From contig JAZUFZ010000030.1 of assembly GCA_045640985.1 (NCBI GenBank), positions 3,341 to 67,340 of the forward strand: a stretch of DNA of 64,000 nt, written 5' to 3'. How positions within the stretch are numbered: position 1 is the first letter of the stretch; the number at the start of each line of letters is the position of its first letter. Below are positions 16,193 through 25,000 of this stretch, piece after piece. The stretch is from Colimorpha sp045640985. GTDB lineage: Bacteria > Bacteroidota > Bacteroidia > Bacteroidales > P3. The notes below the pieces were generated by a model that was not told the origin of the DNA, ran no database searches, and worked only from the letters and a program-made list of their open reading frames with translations. The position numbers and the translations under genes were made by a program.

Positions 16193-16572
16193 GCGAGCCT
16201 GCGCGCGGACGCTCCGCTGCGCTTGACGTGAAGCCTCCACGTGGAGGATCCGCTAAGTGACTGTATTACATTCTGAAAGAAACTGAAAAAAATTTAATTC
16301 ATTCCACAGGGAAAGTCTGTGTTGTCGTGGCAATATCATTTTGCGATATGTGTTGAATGGTCAGGTCGCTTCGATGACGTGCCGAAGAAATTGCTGATTA
16401 GAAATGGTCGCATTATATATGATTAATATTCAATCATATATGACTCTATGCAAAAATTAATAAAGTTTTTGACGGTTATATTAAAAAAAAATATGTAATT
16501 TTGCACTCGGAAAACAACAAGGCCGACATCATTCCGGCCGGGTCTGTGCAACTATAACCATTTTTCAAAGAT
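16193..16572. other. Gene-free leader region with palindromes
   Basis: No credible gene. It begins GC-rich, with the perfect 14-bp palindrome CCTCCACGTGGAGG at 16234-16247, then becomes AT-rich. An inverted repeat ATATATGATT (16415-16424) / AATCATATAT (16432-16441) lies just upstream of the promoter for the next operon and could be an operator or simply an AT-rich hairpin. Confidence 0.5.
16468..16503 (+). promoter_or_regulatory. Promoter of the five-gene unknown operon
   Basis: TAATTTTG (16496-16503) followed by CA is a strong -7 box. TTTG at 16468-16471 is a -33 candidate with a 24-bp spacer. The expected start gives a leader of ~60 bp before the ATG at 16573. Confidence 0.65.
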
Positions 16573-17847
16573 ATGAAACGTCTGCTCATACTGCTGGTTC
16601 TGGCGCCGGTACTCTTTATGTCCTGTCAGAACACCAATTTCTCCGATATGATAGATTACGGCCGTATCGGGGACAAGAAGGCCGCGAAACTGGAAAAGAC
16701 TGTGAAACTCAACTTTGACAGGGAGGCCGTCATGATTGACGGTCAGGACAATATCCTTGAAAACCGGAATGTAAGACGTGGCACGGAGGTCGTAGTACAG
16801 GGCTTTGTGCATAGATATATCGGAAGCAAGAAGTTCGCTCCGCACTTCTTCAGGGACAACTACACCCCAAGAGCTGATGCCTGGCTTGTGAAGCTTCCGG
16901 ACGGCAGCCGGGCATTTATGGAAGTGCCCGAGATGGCTATCGGCGTGGAAGGAAAGGACGGAGGTATGGTGACGGACGTTCAGCGCCAGCCGAACTCGCT
17001 GCTCTATCTGTACAAGACGAACAAAACTGACGACTGGACCGAAGATCCGGGTATAGAATACGCTGCGAAGCAGGAGGTCGCCGTCTATTTTCCGGTCAGA
17101 CATTTCAAGCCCTTCGTAGGAGACATAAAATATGAGGACTGCAAGAAATGGTGGTCGAAGATTCTATACAGACTCGGCGGACCGATTGATTTTCTTTCCA
17201 GCCACAGAGCCCGGCATCTGCTCTACAAAGACGGCGCGTTCTACAGGTATCACCCGATCATAATGATGTCCGACAAGGCCGGAAGAATCGTCCAGCTGAT
17301 TCTCAGCGGTATTCTCCTGTTCGTCGTGCTGGCATTCGCCGTGCCATGGCTTGCCGTAAGGACGGTGTGGCGCATACCTGTCCTGTCGAACGGTCTGGTC
17401 AAATTGCTGGCCTTCCTGCTCTCGGCGGTATATTTCATAGTGTTCTCCGCATTCCTGGGAGTAGAGGGCTGGGGATATATATTCTGGATTCTGTTTGCGG
17501 GGTTCGGCATAAGATCATTCGTCAAAACCGAGATTGATTTCAACCGCTGTCCCTACTGCCATAAGATCGGCCTCGGATATGACGGTTCCGAAAAGGGCAA
17601 CTGGTCCTCAAAAGACTTTGCCCGCTCGGAGGAGGTGGAAACGGGACGCGACGTGAGGGAGTATGACCGTGCTGCCGGCTACGGCTATGAACACGTCAAG
17701 GAAACCACCATTCATGTCAAGACCAATCATTACATTGATACTGTGCGGGTACGTTCGACGGTGGATCATCTGCACTGTCTGCATTGCCGTATGGAAATCG
17801 ACCTTCACGATACAGAAGAAGAAACCACCACCAGACAAATTGACTGA
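16573..17847 (+). CDS. Membrane lipoprotein-like protein with C-terminal zinc ribbon, unknown function
   Basis: 424 residues. The start MKRLLILLVLAPVLFMSCQ is a lipoprotein signal with cysteine at residue 18. Residues ~20-235 are a soluble, presumably extracytoplasmic domain. About three hydrophobic segments lie at ~238-315 (LILSGILLFVVLAFAV, FLLSAVYFIVFSAFLG, YIFWILFAGFGI). The remaining ~100 residues are charged and hold two cysteine pairs, CPYC (residue ~326) and CLHC (~402), which could close a zinc ribbon. I do not recognise the family. It is the first gene of an operon with a PP2C-like protein 33 bp downstream, so it may be the membrane sensor or substrate of that protein; this is inference from position. 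Confidence 0.75.
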   Translation: MKRLLILLVLAPVLFMSCQNTNFSDMIDYGRIGDKKAAKLEKTVKLNFDREAVMIDGQDNILENRNVRRGTEVVVQGFVHRYIGSKKFAPHFFRDNYTPRADAWLVKLPDGSRAFMEVPEMAIGVEGKDGGMVTDVQRQPNSLLYLYKTNKTDDWTEDPGIEYAAKQEVAVYFPVRHFKPFVGDIKYEDCKKWWSKILYRLGGPIDFLSSHRARHLLYKDGAFYRYHPIIMMSDKAGRIVQLILSGILLFVVLAFAVPWLAVRTVWRIPVLSNGLVKLLAFLLSAVYFIVFSAFLGVEGWGYIFWILFAGFGIRSFVKTEIDFNRCPYCHKIGLGYDGSEKGNWSSKDFARSEEVETGRDVREYDRAAGYGYEHVKETTIHVKTNHYIDTVRVRSTVDHLHCLHCRMEIDLHDTEEETTTRQID

Positions 17848-17880
17848 TGACCATATTGCGGCGAGCCGCACCAGAAGACT

Positions 17881-18657
17881 ATGATACTGAATATTGATGC
17901 CATAAACAGCCGGGGAACTGCGCACGGGAATAATGAGAGTCTCGTCACGCTCGGTGGAATTATGCTGCGCGACGGGAGTTTCTCCGAAGAGGTGGAGTTC
18001 ACAGGAAATCCCGCATATTATCTGCTGCTTGCTGACGGCAGAGGGGAAGAGGAGAAGGGAGAACTCGCCGGGTCCATGACGCTGGAACATCTCAGGGACT
18101 GCTTCTCCATGGGGGATATGGAAGCGGAGCCCTTCGCTGATGACATTACCCGGTCCGTACAATACATCAGTTATAAAATCAACGCAATAGCCAGATATGA
18201 GAAGCAGAATCCCCTGATGGGATGCACACTTACCGGTGTGGTATGGCTGGAAGAGCGGGTATGGCTTGTAAATGCGGGCGACAGCAGGACCTATCTTTTC
18301 AGGGACGGCCTCGTGGAGCAACTTACCGTGGACGAAGAGAACGGGAAGGGTCTTCTGACCAACGCTGTGGGCGGTGGATCCGACACCACACTTGCCGTCA
18401 CAGAACTTACAGGAAGACTGCAGGACGGGGATATCCTCCTGATCTGTTCCAGGGGTCTCGGCGAGGTGATCAATGACGACTATCTGGAATATTTCCTGAT
18501 GAGTTCTGCGGCTCCGGCGGAAGCACTGGCCGAATGGGCCGTAGAGAACGGTTATACGGACAATATCAGCGTGATAGCGGCACGAGTGGGCGGAGGGGCA
18601 TTCGGCGATGATGACGAGTTCCCCGACGACGACGGACGCTATGATGCCTGGGTTTAA
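17881..18657 (+). CDS. Divergent PP2C-family protein phosphatase
   Basis: 258 residues. PP2C (PPM) landmarks are present in order: ADGRG at 51-55 (family ADGMGG), a GCTLTGVVW strand, NAGDSRTYLFRDG (family GDSR), and the final TDNISV with D227-N228 (family DN). PP2C enzymes remove phosphate from Ser/Thr using two or more metal ions. Two metal ligands look altered: the N-terminal NED motif reads NNE (residues 17-19), and the SDG motif reads SRG, with Arg191 where an aspartate is expected. The protein may therefore be a weak phosphatase or a binding module. It is soluble and cytoplasmic. The next gene starts 12 bp after its stop. Confidence 0.82.
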   Translation: MILNIDAINSRGTAHGNNESLVTLGGIMLRDGSFSEEVEFTGNPAYYLLLADGRGEEEKGELAGSMTLEHLRDCFSMGDMEAEPFADDITRSVQYISYKINAIARYEKQNPLMGCTLTGVVWLEERVWLVNAGDSRTYLFRDGLVEQLTVDEENGKGLLTNAVGGGSDTTLAVTELTGRLQDGDILLICSRGLGEVINDDYLEYFLMSSAAPAEALAEWAVENGYTDNISVIAARVGGGAFGDDDEFPDDDGRYDAWV

Positions 18658-18669
18658 TACGGATAAGAT

Positions 18670-19308
18670 ATGTATTCAATAAAACTTTTATTCTCAAAGA
18701 CGGCGGAATCGCTGAAAGGACGCAGCAAATGGTGGGGAGCCCCAGACCTTCCAGCCGGTTCGCCCTATCCGGTCGTGCATCTGTGTGAAGACGGCGACGA
18801 GTGGGACGAGCCTCTGACGTTCCTTTGCCAGATCCGTTGCGGGGATATCGCGGCTCTGGACCCGGAAGGGCTGCTGCCACACGAGGGAATGCTCTATTTC
18901 TTCGCCGCGGTGGACTATTTCCTGGGATATGACGGATGTCCTCTGCACACACCGATGGGGGAATGGCCTGCCGAAACCATCCGAGTCATGTACAGTCCGA
19001 ACTGTGAAAAACTCGAACCATACGTGATGCACTGGGATGACGGCACGGATGTTTTCCTGCCTGCCGAAAAACTGGACTTCGAGACCTGCGGGGTCTGCGA
19101 TGAAGGTTTCAAACTCCTTGGAAGACCCTATATTATTGATATCAATGAAGAATATGATGACGATTATGTCTCGCTGCTCCAAATCGACGAGAACGACGAT
19201 TGGGGCCTTCGCTTTTATGATTGCGGCATGCTGTTCCTTCTCCTGCGCAAATCGCAACTTCTCGGACGAGACTGGCGGAGAACGGTCGGCTGCCTCTATT
19301 CCTGCTGA
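18670..19308 (+). CDS. DUF1963 (YwqG-like) protein
   Basis: 212 residues. Family features are the early KWWGAPDLPAGSPYP segment, then PLTFLCQIRCGDIAALDPEGLLPHEG in which the cargo-like strand pattern of DUF1963 is clear, GMLYFF, and the C-terminal block GLRFYDCGMLFLLLRK near the end. DUF1963 proteins are cytoplasmic, of unknown biochemical role, and turn up often beside immunity genes and in variable loci. It is the third gene of the five-gene operon, so it may act with the PP2C-like protein. Strongly acidic. Confidence 0.8.
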   Translation: MYSIKLLFSKTAESLKGRSKWWGAPDLPAGSPYPVVHLCEDGDEWDEPLTFLCQIRCGDIAALDPEGLLPHEGMLYFFAAVDYFLGYDGCPLHTPMGEWPAETIRVMYSPNCEKLEPYVMHWDDGTDVFLPAEKLDFETCGVCDEGFKLLGRPYIIDINEEYDDDYVSLLQIDENDDWGLRFYDCGMLFLLLRKSQLLGRDWRRTVGCLYSC

Positions 19309-19330
19309 CAAATATACAGAAGAAGAAATT

Positions 19331-19975
19331 ATGGATAACCTGAAAAAACTCGGCGGATATTTCTCCGAAATGGTGGAAAACAGCAATTCCTTCGGCGCGA
19401 CCTGGAAGAATATTCCGCTCGGACATCAGGCTTTTGCACTGATGAAAGAAAAACTGCCGCTCCGCGTCAAAGGAGAACTGACCCCTTATACACGAATTGT
19501 CCTGCTGAACAAGATGATGGACTGTATGCCGGAAAGGGACTGTGCCAGATTCATCAAAGAGGTGCAGGAATATCAGATGGGACTTTTCAAGCTGATAAGC
19601 GATGAGGACCTCCCAGAAGATATGGATATAGACAAATATAAAGGTTCCCCTGAAGATTATGTCAGAGCGTATGGCAAAGAGGAGCACAAGCGGAGCATGA
19701 AGTGGATCCAGGACTATCTTGACCCGAAAATTTCCATGGAGGAATGGTGTAAAACATACGATGTCATGCTGAAATTCGACCCAGTTGAAAGGACGCAGGA
19801 GTGGGAGGAATGCATCTATGATGTGGAGAAAAAATGTGACAGTATCCTCAAAAACGAGCCCAAGGGCATGGGATTCTGCTACTCCTACTGGAGCACCAAG
19901 GAAGCCGTCCTGGCCAAACACGGCATCCGGTGGAAGAGCCCGTCAGTAATGAACCCGAGAGTGATGTTTGATTAA
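19331..19975 (+). CDS. Unknown cytoplasmic protein
   Basis: 214 residues from the ATG at 19331, 22 bp after the preceding stop; the reading frame is open further upstream but that part overlaps the DUF1963 gene in another frame. No signal peptide or membrane segment. The predicted composition is helical and charged (KKLGGYFSEMVENSNSF, RFIKEVQEYQ, EEWEECIYDVEKK). I recognise no family. Its place as fourth gene of the operon, with a gap of only 10 bp to the next start, is the only clue to its role. Confidence 0.7.
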   Translation: MDNLKKLGGYFSEMVENSNSFGATWKNIPLGHQAFALMKEKLPLRVKGELTPYTRIVLLNKMMDCMPERDCARFIKEVQEYQMGLFKLISDEDLPEDMDIDKYKGSPEDYVRAYGKEEHKRSMKWIQDYLDPKISMEEWCKTYDVMLKFDPVERTQEWEECIYDVEKKCDSILKNEPKGMGFCYSYWSTKEAVLAKHGIRWKSPSVMNPRVMFD

Positions 19976-19985
19976 ACTGCCTGTT

Positions 19986-21182
19986 ATGAAGAAGATCAAA
20001 TACAAGACCAGCGTAACCCTTCTGATCGTTCTGGCCAGCCTGGTATGCCTGCTGCTGTGTCTGATGGTCATACGTATCTTCAGCCCCGGGGAAGAAGCCG
20101 TTGTGGGCATCTTTTCTCTGGCCGCCACACTGATAGGGACCATCTTTATCGCCATCGAGCTGAAGAACAGTTCCGACGTTACCTGTAGTGAGATGCTGAT
20201 AGACCTGAACAACTACTTCCATGACAGCGACCGCCTGATGAAAGTGTACGAGATACTGGAAAAGTGCCATGACGAGAAGAACTATGATGCCAGCCAATGG
20301 AAAGATGTCTCCAGTGTCGAGATAGCCCAGTACTGCACCTTCTTTGAGAATCTCTTCCTTCTCTACAGGCATCATATCGCCAGTATCGACGATCTGGATG
20401 ACCTGTTCGGATACCGGTTCTTCATCTTCGTGAACAACCCGTACATTCAGGAAAAATACATCTTCCCTACCTCTTCCTCGTACGCCGAGATCTTCGAACT
20501 GTACAAAGTCTGGATCAGGCACCGCTGCCAGGAAAATAACGGCACAAAAGGATGGCAGCGTCATATCCCCTGTTCTGACTACATTATCCCGTATGACTAT
20601 CTTGACAGGAAACTGTATCTGTATGACTATGGGACCGATACCTACAACAAGTCGTTGAAAACATTTGAAGCAAAAGGAAAAAGGTTCGAGATGCGTCAGC
20701 TCGGATTTGACAGCATCACCACTATAATACGCCTTCAGGACAAGGTTGTGGAGACCCTGGCGGACAAAGACACCTATTACGCGCTTACACGTGCGGAAAT
20801 ACTTGAATCCGTCCAGCTGGACTATGTGGCAGGCATATTCAACGAGAGTGGGGAAATGGTCTCTTTTGCCATAATAGTAAAGAACCGGGCAGGAGCCAGA
20901 AGCCTCGCAGGCGATTTCGGACTTTCACCCGAAAAATGCTATACCTTCGATGCGGTCTGCGCTGACCCGGAGTGGCGCGGATATGGCTTCCACAGACAGT
21001 TCATCAAATGGGCCATGGAGCTGACCGAATCCGCCGGCATCGAGAATATACTCGCCACGGTTTCACCAGACAACGCGCCGAGCCGTCAGAACTTCCTGGC
21101 CGAAGGATTTGTCATCAAGGACACGAAGACGAAGTATTCCGGTCTCAAAAGAGACCTTATGATCAAACATAAGGAGGAGTAG
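19986..21182 (+). CDS. Membrane-anchored protein fused to a GNAT acetyltransferase domain
   Basis: 398 residues from the ATG at 19986. Two hydrophobic helices near the N-terminus (~9-31 TLLIVLASLVCLLLCLMVI and ~38-56) resemble the membrane hairpin of DUF4760-type proteins, followed by a helical region (~60-200). The last ~130 residues fit a GNAT fold: a VSFAIIVKN strand, CADPEWRGYGFHRQFIKWA with the R-G-x-G acetyl-CoA pyrophosphate loop, and ATVSPDNAPSRQNFLAEGF, the usual late GNAT motif. GNAT enzymes move an acetyl group from acetyl-CoA to an amine. The target is unknown. Last gene of the operon. Such a membrane-hairpin plus GNAT fusion is unfamiliar to me. Confidence 0.75.
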   Translation: MKKIKYKTSVTLLIVLASLVCLLLCLMVIRIFSPGEEAVVGIFSLAATLIGTIFIAIELKNSSDVTCSEMLIDLNNYFHDSDRLMKVYEILEKCHDEKNYDASQWKDVSSVEIAQYCTFFENLFLLYRHHIASIDDLDDLFGYRFFIFVNNPYIQEKYIFPTSSSYAEIFELYKVWIRHRCQENNGTKGWQRHIPCSDYIIPYDYLDRKLYLYDYGTDTYNKSLKTFEAKGKRFEMRQLGFDSITTIIRLQDKVVETLADKDTYYALTRAEILESVQLDYVAGIFNESGEMVSFAIIVKNRAGARSLAGDFGLSPEKCYTFDAVCADPEWRGYGFHRQFIKWAMELTESAGIENILATVSPDNAPSRQNFLAEGFVIKDTKTKYSGLKRDLMIKHKEE

Positions 21183-21265
21183 TCTTTGCCCCTTTGCTTC
21201 GATATGCCTTCCCGGTAAGGCCGTAGCTATGGTGTCTTTTCGCTGTCCCTCAGACGGCCGTAAGA

Positions 21266-21309
21266 GGGAGTTACCAGAGAGATACCAGGGAGATACCCCG
21301 GAGTTACCC
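21266..21309. repeat. Short 11-bp tandem repeat array 2
   Basis: The four 11-mers are GGGAGTTACCA, GAGAGATACCA, GGGAGATACCC and CGGAGTTACCC. The array starts 84 bp after the GNAT stop codon. The bases before it (GGCCGTAAGA) resemble those before array 3 (GGCCGGAAGA), so the repeated unit extends a little upstream. Confidence 0.85.
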
Positions 21310-21330
21310 GCTGGACAGAGACCGATTCAA

Positions 21331-21352
21331 GCCACGAAAAATTTTTCGTGGC
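21331..21352. terminator. Perfect 22-bp palindrome, possible terminator
   Basis: The arms GCCACGAAAAA / TTTTTCGTGGC meet at the centre with no loop. It lies 149 bp after the GNAT stop. It may end that transcript, but there is no T-run after the stem, so the role is uncertain. Confidence 0.45.
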
Positions 21353-21621
21353 CAAATTGGATAGTTTGCCCATTCCTGCTACTTTCCTCCACATATCGGC
21401 CTTTTGCCCTCAATTATTGAACATTTTTCTACGCCTATTTTTTTCGCAAAAAACGGAAAATCTTATCCAAAATCAGGCTTATCCCCTTATAATAGGCCTG
21501 AAAACACCCCAATTTGAAGCTTCTGAACCCCTCTGTAAGCTGTATCTTCTTAGGAAAGGAGGACTTCATGATTATGTAATTCATTGTGGTTGTGCTTTTT
21601 AGAGAATATTTGAGTCGTAAG

Positions 21622-21773
21622 ATGTCTTCAGTCTTCAGTCTTCAATCCGATTTTAGAGGGTATCACTATTTCTTCAAACACTATATAACTATATATATAT
21701 TAGTTAATTAAGTAGTATATAAAGAGGGTTTGTATATCCATTTTTTGGATTGAAGACTGAAGACTGAAGACAT
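21622..21773. repeat. 152-bp inverted-repeat element with 27-bp perfect arms
   Basis: The left arm (21622-21648) and right arm (21747-21773) are exact reverse complements over 27 bp. Each arm holds three tandem 7-mers (TGAAGAC on the right, GTCTTCA on the left) and ends GGATT/AATCC inward. The 98-bp interior is very AT-rich with no gene. No target-site duplication is visible, so a MITE is possible but not shown. Confidence 0.85.
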
Positions 21774-21960
21774 TTGTCTATTCGGCTACTCTTTTTCTAT
21801 GAGGCCGTCGAATGTGTCCATGCACTTTCAATCGCCCACATAAATCCTTCCCCATCTCATTTGTATGTGGTGTATCGGTTCTCCGTGTTTATATTCGGTG
21901 TGGGGGCACACAAAATCTATTTACACATTTTGTAAAAAACCGAAACGGGGGCAATAAGAC

Positions 21961-21992
21961 AAGAGAAGACTGGCGAAAACCAGTCTTCTCTT
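21961..21992 (-). terminator. Strong hairpin ending the giant VYGGG gene
   Basis: AAGAGAAGACTGG and CCAGTCTTCTCTT form a perfect 13-bp stem with a 6-base loop, 34 bp after the stop codon of the minus-strand gene. The flanks are T-rich on both strands, so it may work in both directions. Confidence 0.75.
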
Positions 21993-22025
21993 ATTTATTA
22001 ATCCAAATGGAATCGTGAATCAGAA

Positions 22026-25000
22026 TCACTCATCGGAGCCGATCTGGACATTGGTGTCGCCGGTCACGTCACCAGCATTACCGCCGCCATAGACGTTACC
22101 GCCGATCTTGGTCTCTTCGCCCAGTATCTTGACGGTTGTGCTGCCGTTGATCTTTGCAGTGGCACCCAATCCGCCGCCGAACACATTTCCGGATACATGA
22201 TTTGTGGCATCAACCGGTGCGGCAGTAGCATTGATTTCCACGTATGTGTCACCATTGACCGGCGCAGCATCACCACCGCCATACACATTCTCACAAGATC
22301 CGCCAGTCACATAGACCTTAGGACTGCCAAACACATGCCCCTTATATGTGGTTCCGCTTATGATGGTTCCATCACCCTTTCCTGCACCAAAGACATTATG
22401 GTTCACTTTACCGTTGATGATATGGACTTCAGGATCGCTGTATTCTTTTGTGCCCGAAGTCTTGGGGGTTCCATCTGTATTATATCCATATACCGAATAT
22501 ACTGCCAGATTACCGCCGCCATACACGTTCTCGACCTCCCAACATTCACCGTCACGGTTGATATTGACTACAATCTTTCCTTTGATGGCTCCGCTGTTGT
22601 TGTTGCCGCCGAATACGTTATTGATATAGCCGCTCTTGATAGTCACCTTGATGTCGCTGGTGATATCAGCCTTGTTGGCGCCGCCATAGACATTGCGGAT
22701 ATGTTTGCAGCCTTCCACCACAAGGCTGCCGCCGGCACTTGGGGTTTCGTTGCCGCCACCATAGAGGTCGAGAAGATTGAGTTCACAATCGCCCTCTTCA
22801 TCGTCTATCACCACATTAGGTGTGCCGTTGATAACGCCCTTCGCATTACTGCCGCCGAAAGCCTCTCCTATCGTACCACCCTTGATGGTTATCAAGGTAT
22901 TCCCGGCCACATTGGCGCCCGGATTGTCTGTGCCGGCACCATTTCCGCCGCCAAAGGCTCTACGGATCATACCGCCATTGATGATGACATTGGTGCCATT
23001 GCCGGATCCCGTGATGTCGGCTGCGTTGCCTCCGCCATACACGGTACCGTCGGTAGTGCTCCAAACCAATGATTCGCCGGATCCGGTATAAGTACCGATG
23101 ACGGTGGCACAGTCGTTGATCACCACCTTAGGCTTACCAGCCACATTGGCAGCATCGCCGCCGCCGAAGACATTGCCTCGGATGGTCACCTGTTGGTCGT
23201 CATCGTTGTTGCCGATAGTCACCAGAGGATTGCCTGTGATGATGGCTGAAGCGCCCAGACCGCCGCCGAACACGCTTCCAGTGAATGTGCCGTTGTTGAT
23301 GGTCACCACAGGATTCACGGAAGCGGCAGCAAGGTTACCGCCACCATAGATATTATTACTTATTGTACCGCCGTTCACAGTCACGGACACATCGTTCTTA
23401 GGGGCTCCGTTGGCATTGTTGCAGCCGAAGACGTTGCGCATACTGCCTCCATTGATAAGGACTGCCACATCGCCGTTCACATCGGCTGCATAAGCGGGAT
23501 TCGATCCGGATGCGACCTGACCGAAACCGCCGCCATAGATATCGCCGGAAACCGTACCTCCGGAGATCGTAACCGTAGTAGAGTTGTCACCATTCGTGTT
23601 GACCGTACCGAAACCGCTGCCGCCATACACGTCTTTTGTGATAGCGCCGCCAGAAACGCTGACAGCGACATTGCCAGCCACAGTCGTAGTGTTGCCCAGA
23701 CCGCCGCCATAGATACTGTTGCCTACCGTACCGCCGGCCACACTCACCGAGGTATTGCCCGGATAGGTGGTTCCGTTGGCAAGGACGCTGGCAGCTTCGC
23801 CACCGCCATAGAGACTGCCCGCAGAACCCGTGGTGAGCGTCACAGTCGTATTACCTTTTACATTGGCAGCAGAACCGCCGCCAAAAACGTTTCCGGTAAC
23901 GCTGCCGCCATTGATCTTGACGGTAGGATTGCTGGTGACGACAGCCGTAGAACCGAGACCGCCGCCAAAGACATCCTTCTTCACAGTGCCTTTGAGAATA
24001 TTGACTGCGGGATAGGCTCCAGCCGTAGTAGGAGCGTATGCGGCCTGGTTGCCTGCACCATAGACATAGTTCAGATCGAGGCTGCAATCGTCAGCCTTCT
24101 CCACGTTCACGGTGATAGAGCCATAGATATTGCCGCTGGTGTTGTTACCGCCAAACACGCGATTGATGGTGCCGCCAGCGACATTCAAGGTAATATTGCT
24201 GGGGTTGGTGGATGTTCCAATATCTGCCTGATTTGCGCCGCCATAGAGGTCACCGATAACAGCGCCACATTCTACAGTGATTTCTCCAGCATTGCCGGCA
24301 GCGAGGTTTCCACCGCCATAGACTTCGTCCACCAGTTCATTACAAGTTGAGATATCATGGTCGATGGTCACTGCAGAGGAACCCGTGATGTTGCCTTTTG
24401 CATTGCTGCCGGCGAAAGCCTGGTGGATATTGCCAGCGTGGATGGCGACATTGGTACCATTTGCCACGTTGGCACCCGGATTGCTGGCGCCTTCACCATT
24501 ACCACCACCGAACACGCGATAGATATCGCCGCCGTTCACAATCACAGAAGTGCTGCCGCCTTCGGAACCGTTCTTCACAACGTCGGCTGCATTACCGCCG
24601 CCATAGACAGTACCTGCGGTAGTGCTCCATGCGCCAGAGGTCTTTGCACCGATGAGCGTATTGCATTTGTTCACGGTCACGGTAGTCGCACCTTTTACGT
24701 TGGCCGCGTCGCCGCCGCCGAAGACATTGCCTGCGATAGAAACACTATGTGTACTTACATCATCACCAATCACAACTTGAGGATTACCTGTTACCATAGC
24801 GGTTTCATGGCTTGCGTCTGAAGGAGCACCTTTACCGCCGCCGAACACGCTTCCGGGAAGTGTGCCGTTGTTGATGGTCACCACAGGACTTACGGAAGCA
24901 GCAGCGAGGTTACCGCCACCATATACATTATTATTGATAGTACCGCCATTCACGGTCACAGTGGCGCCTCCAACAGGAGCGCCGTTGGCGTTGTTGCATC

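Larger units (their letters stand above)
21183..22025. other. 843-bp gene-free region between convergent genes
   Basis: The GNAT gene (plus) and the giant VYGGG gene (minus) converge here. The region holds the 11-bp array at 21266, a 22-bp perfect palindrome at 21331, a 27-bp inverted-repeat element at 21622 and a terminator at 21961. Short open frames in it show no protein-like composition and I reject them. Confidence 0.7.

Noticed and set aside
21622..21773. Insertion sequence
   Set aside because: No transposase frame, only 152 bp and no target-site duplication seen; recorded as an inverted-repeat element.
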